Positions 5,504 to 8,110 of a stretch of 8,110 nt of DNA are shown piece after piece. A program made the translations under genes and the position numbers. The notes beneath the pieces were generated by a model. The model was not told the DNA's origin. It saw only the letters and a list, made by a program, of their open reading frames with translations, and did not search any database. This stretch comes from Gammaproteobacteria bacterium. GTDB lineage: Bacteria > Pseudomonadota > Gammaproteobacteria > Arenicellales > JAHEKD01. The DNA is taken from assembly GCA_024638545.1 (NCBI GenBank), contig JAHEKD010000063.1, positions 951-9,060 of the forward strand, in the 5' to 3' direction. Positions within the stretch are counted from its first letter, which is position 1; each line of letters starts with the position of its first letter.

Positions 5504-5803
5504 AATGAACCACAGTCATTCAAATATCATGACTGAAATAGGCAAATCGCTGAGAAACTTAATTCAGCCGTCTACTTTGCCCATTCATACCGGGGTTGGG
5601 AACGGGGAACAAATGAAAATATCAAGGGACTGATTCGACAATTTTTTCCTAAAAGCAGATCACTCATTATGGTTGACGAACATGAGATATAATTGACTCA
5701 GGATCGATTGAACCATCGGCCGAGAAAATGTCTGAATTATAAAACACCTCATGAGGTGTTTTATAATTCAAATAAATCCTTGACTGTTGCACTTAATAGT
5801 TGA
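5504..5803 (+). pseudogene. IS30-family transposase remnant, C-terminal third
   Basis: One uninterrupted frame of 100 codons from 5504 to a final TGA at 5801-5803 matches the end of IS30-type transposases: FKYHD, IAEKLNSAVYFAHSY, GWERGTNENIKGLIRQFFPK (with the Glu of NEN, the probable third catalytic acid), DRLNHRPRKCLNYKTPHEVF and SLTVALNS. Two in-frame nonsense codons, TGA 5534-5536 and TAA 5690-5692, break it. There is no frameshift, so decay is by substitution. The N-terminal HTH and the first catalytic Asp are missing or unrecognisable upstream. It opposes the direction of the adjoining TRAP genes. The right inverted repeat of the element would be expected shortly after 5803 but was not identified. 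Confidence 0.85.
5734..5769. repeat. Perfect 36-bp palindrome without a loop
   Basis: GAATTATAAAACACCTCA (5734-5751) is followed immediately by its exact reverse complement (5752-5769). It lies inside the IS30 remnant over codons for NYKTPHEVFYN. As RNA the ends are A/U-rich around a G/C core, so it could act as a two-way terminator; as DNA it is a potential dimer binding site or cruciform. Confidence 0.9.
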
Positions 5804-5882
5804 ACCCGAGTCTGTATAAATAACAGGCTGTTTGACATTTTGATTCCATTTGTTCATTGAGTTGAGGCTGACTCTAAATCAA

Positions 5883-5906
5883 GGACGACCGAATATCCGG
5901 CCGCCC
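5883..5906 (-). terminator. Rho-independent terminator of the TRAP genes
   Basis: On the minus strand GGGCGGCCG (5898-5906) pairs over its full nine bases with CGGTCGTCC (5883-5891), using two G-U pairs and a six-base loop, and is followed by TTGATTT. It starts 30 bases after the stop codon of the binding-protein gene, where the operon should end. Confidence 0.7.
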
Positions 5907-5935
5907 TGAAATTTAATACGAGTCATTATTACTCA

Positions 5936-6925
5936 TTACTGTGAGGCTTGGTCAAGGATAGCCTGACCCCACTCTTCACCTAGATCATTCAGTATTTCAG
6001 GCCAAACTTCTGCCTTGACTTTATCTGCCATCGCAGTTAATTCATCTTCCGACAGCTTGACAATGGTTGCACCTAAATCCGCCAGTTTCTGTTCATTATT
6101 TTCCTGGTCCTGCTCAGCCACTGTCCAGCGTGTTGCCTCAAATTCTTTAGCAGCTGCTTTAAGGGCTTGCTGATCATTTTCATCAAGACCACTTAATGAT
6201 TCATTCGAAATAATCATGTACCAAACTTCAAAGTGCGTGTTGGCAGCGATATAGGTCTTGGTGACATCGCGAAACGATGCGTAATAACCTTCGGCGCCCG
6301 AGCCGATCACACCGTCCACCACGCCTGTTTGTACGGCAGTGAACGCCTCTGAAAATGGGATAGGAGAAGGAATATAACCCAGTGCAGCCCCTGTCAGCTG
6401 AAAACTCTTGATGCCAGGAACGCGAACTTTAATGCCTTTTTCAACACTAGGATCTCCCGGTGATACAGCCTCTGTGTTAAGTGCGATACCGCCAAAATAC
6501 ACGGGATATGCCGCAAGCATGGTTATTTCCTGTTCAGCATAAAGCTCTTCCATAGTTTTGCGTACGATCCCGTCCGGGCCGTATAGCTTGCTTGCCTGCT
6601 CCCAGTTACTGGCAAGATACGGAAAAGAACTGATCTGCATTTTTCGATCGGCTGCCGTCGCGGCAGGCTGTGTGGCCATATCTATGGCACCTACCGAAAT
6701 ACGTTCCTGAACCGTGGTGTAGTCACCCAGTGCTGAAGCGGCGAAAATACCGATAGTTATATTGCCATTAGTCGATTCATTGACAGTCTGTGCAAATACT
6801 TTTAGTTCCTCATCAATCGTCGTTCCTTGTGGGCGGACATGGCTCATTTTTAATTCGGCCGCCTGTGCGATCGAGGATAAGCCGATAATTATTGTTGCAA
6901 GTAAGGATGTTTTAAAATATCTCAT
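5936..6925 (-). CDS. dctP: TRAP transporter substrate-binding protein, DctP family
   Basis: This is the periplasmic solute receptor of a tripartite ATP-independent transporter; it binds a solute, usually a carboxylate, and hands it to the membrane permease. ATG 6923-6925 is preferred, with GGAGA (6933-6937) seven bases upstream; an earlier in-frame start at 6964 has no binding site and would overlap the permease gene. The 329-aa product starts with a signal peptide (hydrophobic 8-20, cleavage after AQA at 22). Family marks are SHVRPQGT (28-35), KVRVPG (166-171) whose Arg168 is the expected carboxylate-binding residue, and PFSEAFTAVQTGVVDG (190-205). Length is typical. It follows the large permease gene after 28 bases and precedes a strong terminator, so it is the last gene of the operon. 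The substrate cannot be deduced from sequence alone. Confidence 0.92.
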   Translation of the reverse strand: MRYFKTSLLATIIIGLSSIAQAAELKMSHVRPQGTTIDEELKVFAQTVNESTNGNITIGIFAASALGDYTTVQERISVGAIDMATQPAATAADRKMQISSFPYLASNWEQASKLYGPDGIVRKTMEELYAEQEITMLAAYPVYFGGIALNTEAVSPGDPSVEKGIKVRVPGIKSFQLTGAALGYIPSPIPFSEAFTAVQTGVVDGVIGSGAEGYYASFRDVTKTYIAANTHFEVWYMIISNESLSGLDENDQQALKAAAKEFEATRWTVAEQDQENNEQKLADLGATIVKLSEDELTAMADKVKAEVWPEILNDLGEEWGQAILDQASQ

Positions 6926-6953
6926 TGTATTGTCTCCAAAGATGTTAAAAATA

Positions 6954-8110
6954 TTAGTAACCAAAATATTGGGGCAAATAAAGTGACAGACTGGGCCAAA
7001 ATGAGGTGAGAAACACCACTGGTAAATAGCCCGTTAAAATTAGAATCATCGCGATTGGAATTACTCTGGTAACTTTAACGTTTCCAATTCGTGCGCCTAA
7101 ATAAAGAATCGAGGCGTAAGGTGGAGTTACGCCGCCCATCGCCGTATTCACGCCCATAATTGCCGCAAACTGAACAGGACTCACTCCGATTGCTTCCATT
7201 AGAGGCAACAATAGCGGCGCAATCAAAATGATCGCGGTAATATCATTGACAACCATGCCCACAAGAAAGAGCAAAATATTGATCAGGATGAGTAAAACTA
7301 TTTTGTTTTCGGTGATTTCAAAAATAGATGTAACAATCTTTTGCGGAATGCTCTCATAGACAAACATCTGCGACAAAATCATGGAAAATAAAATCATCAT
7401 CATGATTGCACCGACGGCCGTTGCCGCTTCTTTACCCGCAAGTAAAAAATTTTCCCAGCGAAGTCCCTTGTAGATTAAAAATCCAACCGGGACTGCATAG
7501 ATCACGGCAATGGCAGCCGCTTCAGTCGGGGTGACAATTCCACCATAAATACCACCCAGAATGATGACGGGCATTAACAGGGCAGGTGTTGCGTTGAAAC
7601 CGCGTTTTGTTGCGTTTGTGGTTAATTCTTTGAGAGACGGTTTTTCATCCAGTATCAAATTAAATTTACGCGACATCCATAAGTTGACGATACAAAAATT
7701 GAACATAATCAACAGGCCAGGTCCCAGTGTTGCCAGAAAACAGGCCAGTATCGATGTGTCTGTGACCCAGCCGTAGACAATCATGGTTACCGACGGCGGA
7801 ATCAACAATCCCAGGATTGATGAATTAGCAATCAGGGCGGTTGCATATTCGCGCGGATAACCGTGTTTTTCCATTTCTGGTATCAGTAGGGGGCCGATGG
7901 CGGCAATACCCGTCAAGCCTGAACCCGAAATAGCGCCGATAATTGCGCAGCTGACTGATGCAACTACACCAAGTCCTCCACGGATATGCCCAATAAAGGT
8001 ATTCACAAATCGCAATAAACTCGCCGCAATACCACTTTCACTCATAATTGTGCCAGCCAGCACAAATAAAGGTATCGCCAACAATACGGGATTACCGAGC
8101 TGCTGAAATC
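6954..8110 (-). CDS. dctM: TRAP transporter large permease subunit, DctM family, N-terminus cut by window edge
   Basis: This inner-membrane protein forms the sodium- or proton-coupled transport channel of the TRAP system. From the right edge 384 residues are visible to the stop at 6954-6956, against about 425-430 in the family, so some 40-45 residues lie outside. Signatures, numbered from the edge: LLAIPLFVLAGTIM (9-22), GHIRGGL (40-46), ISGSGLTGIAAIG (60-72), GYPREYA (83-89), IPPSVTMIVYG (103-113), PTEAAAIAV, and GGVTPPYASILYLGA (325-339). About ten hydrophobic segments are spread over the visible part. No internal start is credible, because the conserved core runs to the edge. A small DctQ subunit is not in the window and would be expected just upstream, outside the edge, unless it is fused. 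Confidence 0.92.
   Translation of the reverse strand, partial: FQQLGNPVLLAIPLFVLAGTIMSESGIAASLLRFVNTFIGHIRGGLGVVASVSCAIIGAISGSGLTGIAAIGPLLIPEMEKHGYPREYATALIANSSILGLLIPPSVTMIVYGWVTDTSILACFLATLGPGLLIMFNFCIVNLWMSRKFNLILDEKPSLKELTTNATKRGFNATPALLMPVIILGGIYGGIVTPTEAAAIAVIYAVPVGFLIYKGLRWENFLLAGKEAATAVGAIMMMILFSMILSQMFVYESIPQKIVTSIFEITENKIVLLILINILLFLVGMVVNDITAIILIAPLLLPLMEAIGVSPVQFAAIMGVNTAMGGVTPPYASILYLGARIGNVKVTRVIPIAMILILTGYLPVVFLTSFWPSLSLYLPQYFGY

Noticed and set aside
6926..6964. Upstream start giving the binding protein 13 extra residues
   Set aside because: It lacks a ribosome binding site, overlaps the permease stop and would spoil the signal peptide; ATG 6925 has GGAGA at the right distance.

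Overview
The window reads as an accessory, insertion-scarred piece of a Gram-negative chromosome, most likely a gammaproteobacterium. The evidence is a TRAP transporter pair with a Sec-secreted binding protein, a second secreted protein with a typical signal peptide, and IS1182- and IS30-type remnants. There is no rRNA, tRNA or housekeeping marker, so taxonomy stays an inference. Intact genes all run on the minus strand; the two transposase remnants run on the plus strand.

Region by region: (1) 1-886 is most of an MFS-type permease, resembling the folate/biopterin (BT1) branch, cut by the left edge, with a readable sigma-70-like promoter at 930-958. (2) 887-1300 has no gene but carries inverted repeats. 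(3) 1301-1585 is a small 94-aa protein of unknown function with its own strong ribosome binding site and -10 box. (4) 1909-3995 is the most unusual part. Two near-identical copies of a ~208-bp sequence (about 95% identity, 11 mismatches by hand) stand in inverted orientation. Between them lie an intact Acg-family FMN-binding nitroreductase-like gene and the 5' part of a dead IS1182 transposase. Copy A is a complete MITE-like element of about 215 bp with 16-bp terminal inverted repeats and TA at both ends. Copy B sits inside the IS1182 transposase and has lost its distal end together with the middle of that gene. The transposase C-terminus reappears just beyond it. (5) 4134-4260 is a cluster of four stem-loops that includes a likely terminator. 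(6) 4262-5035 encodes a secreted, very acidic protein made almost entirely of about 20 heptads of the pattern [A/S]-D-x-x-[I/V]-E-x; no family was recognised. (7) 5036-5935 is gene-poor and holds a decayed IS30-type transposase C-terminus containing a perfect 36-bp palindrome. (8) 5883-8110 is a TRAP transporter transcription unit on the minus strand: the large permease subunit (cut by the right edge), then the periplasmic binding protein, then a terminator.

The TRAP genes act together: the binding protein captures an unidentified, probably carboxylate-bearing solute and delivers it to the membrane permease. No other functional partnership is visible. The MITE-bounded oxidoreductase and the heptad-repeat secreted protein look like independent accessory genes in an area that has repeatedly received mobile elements.
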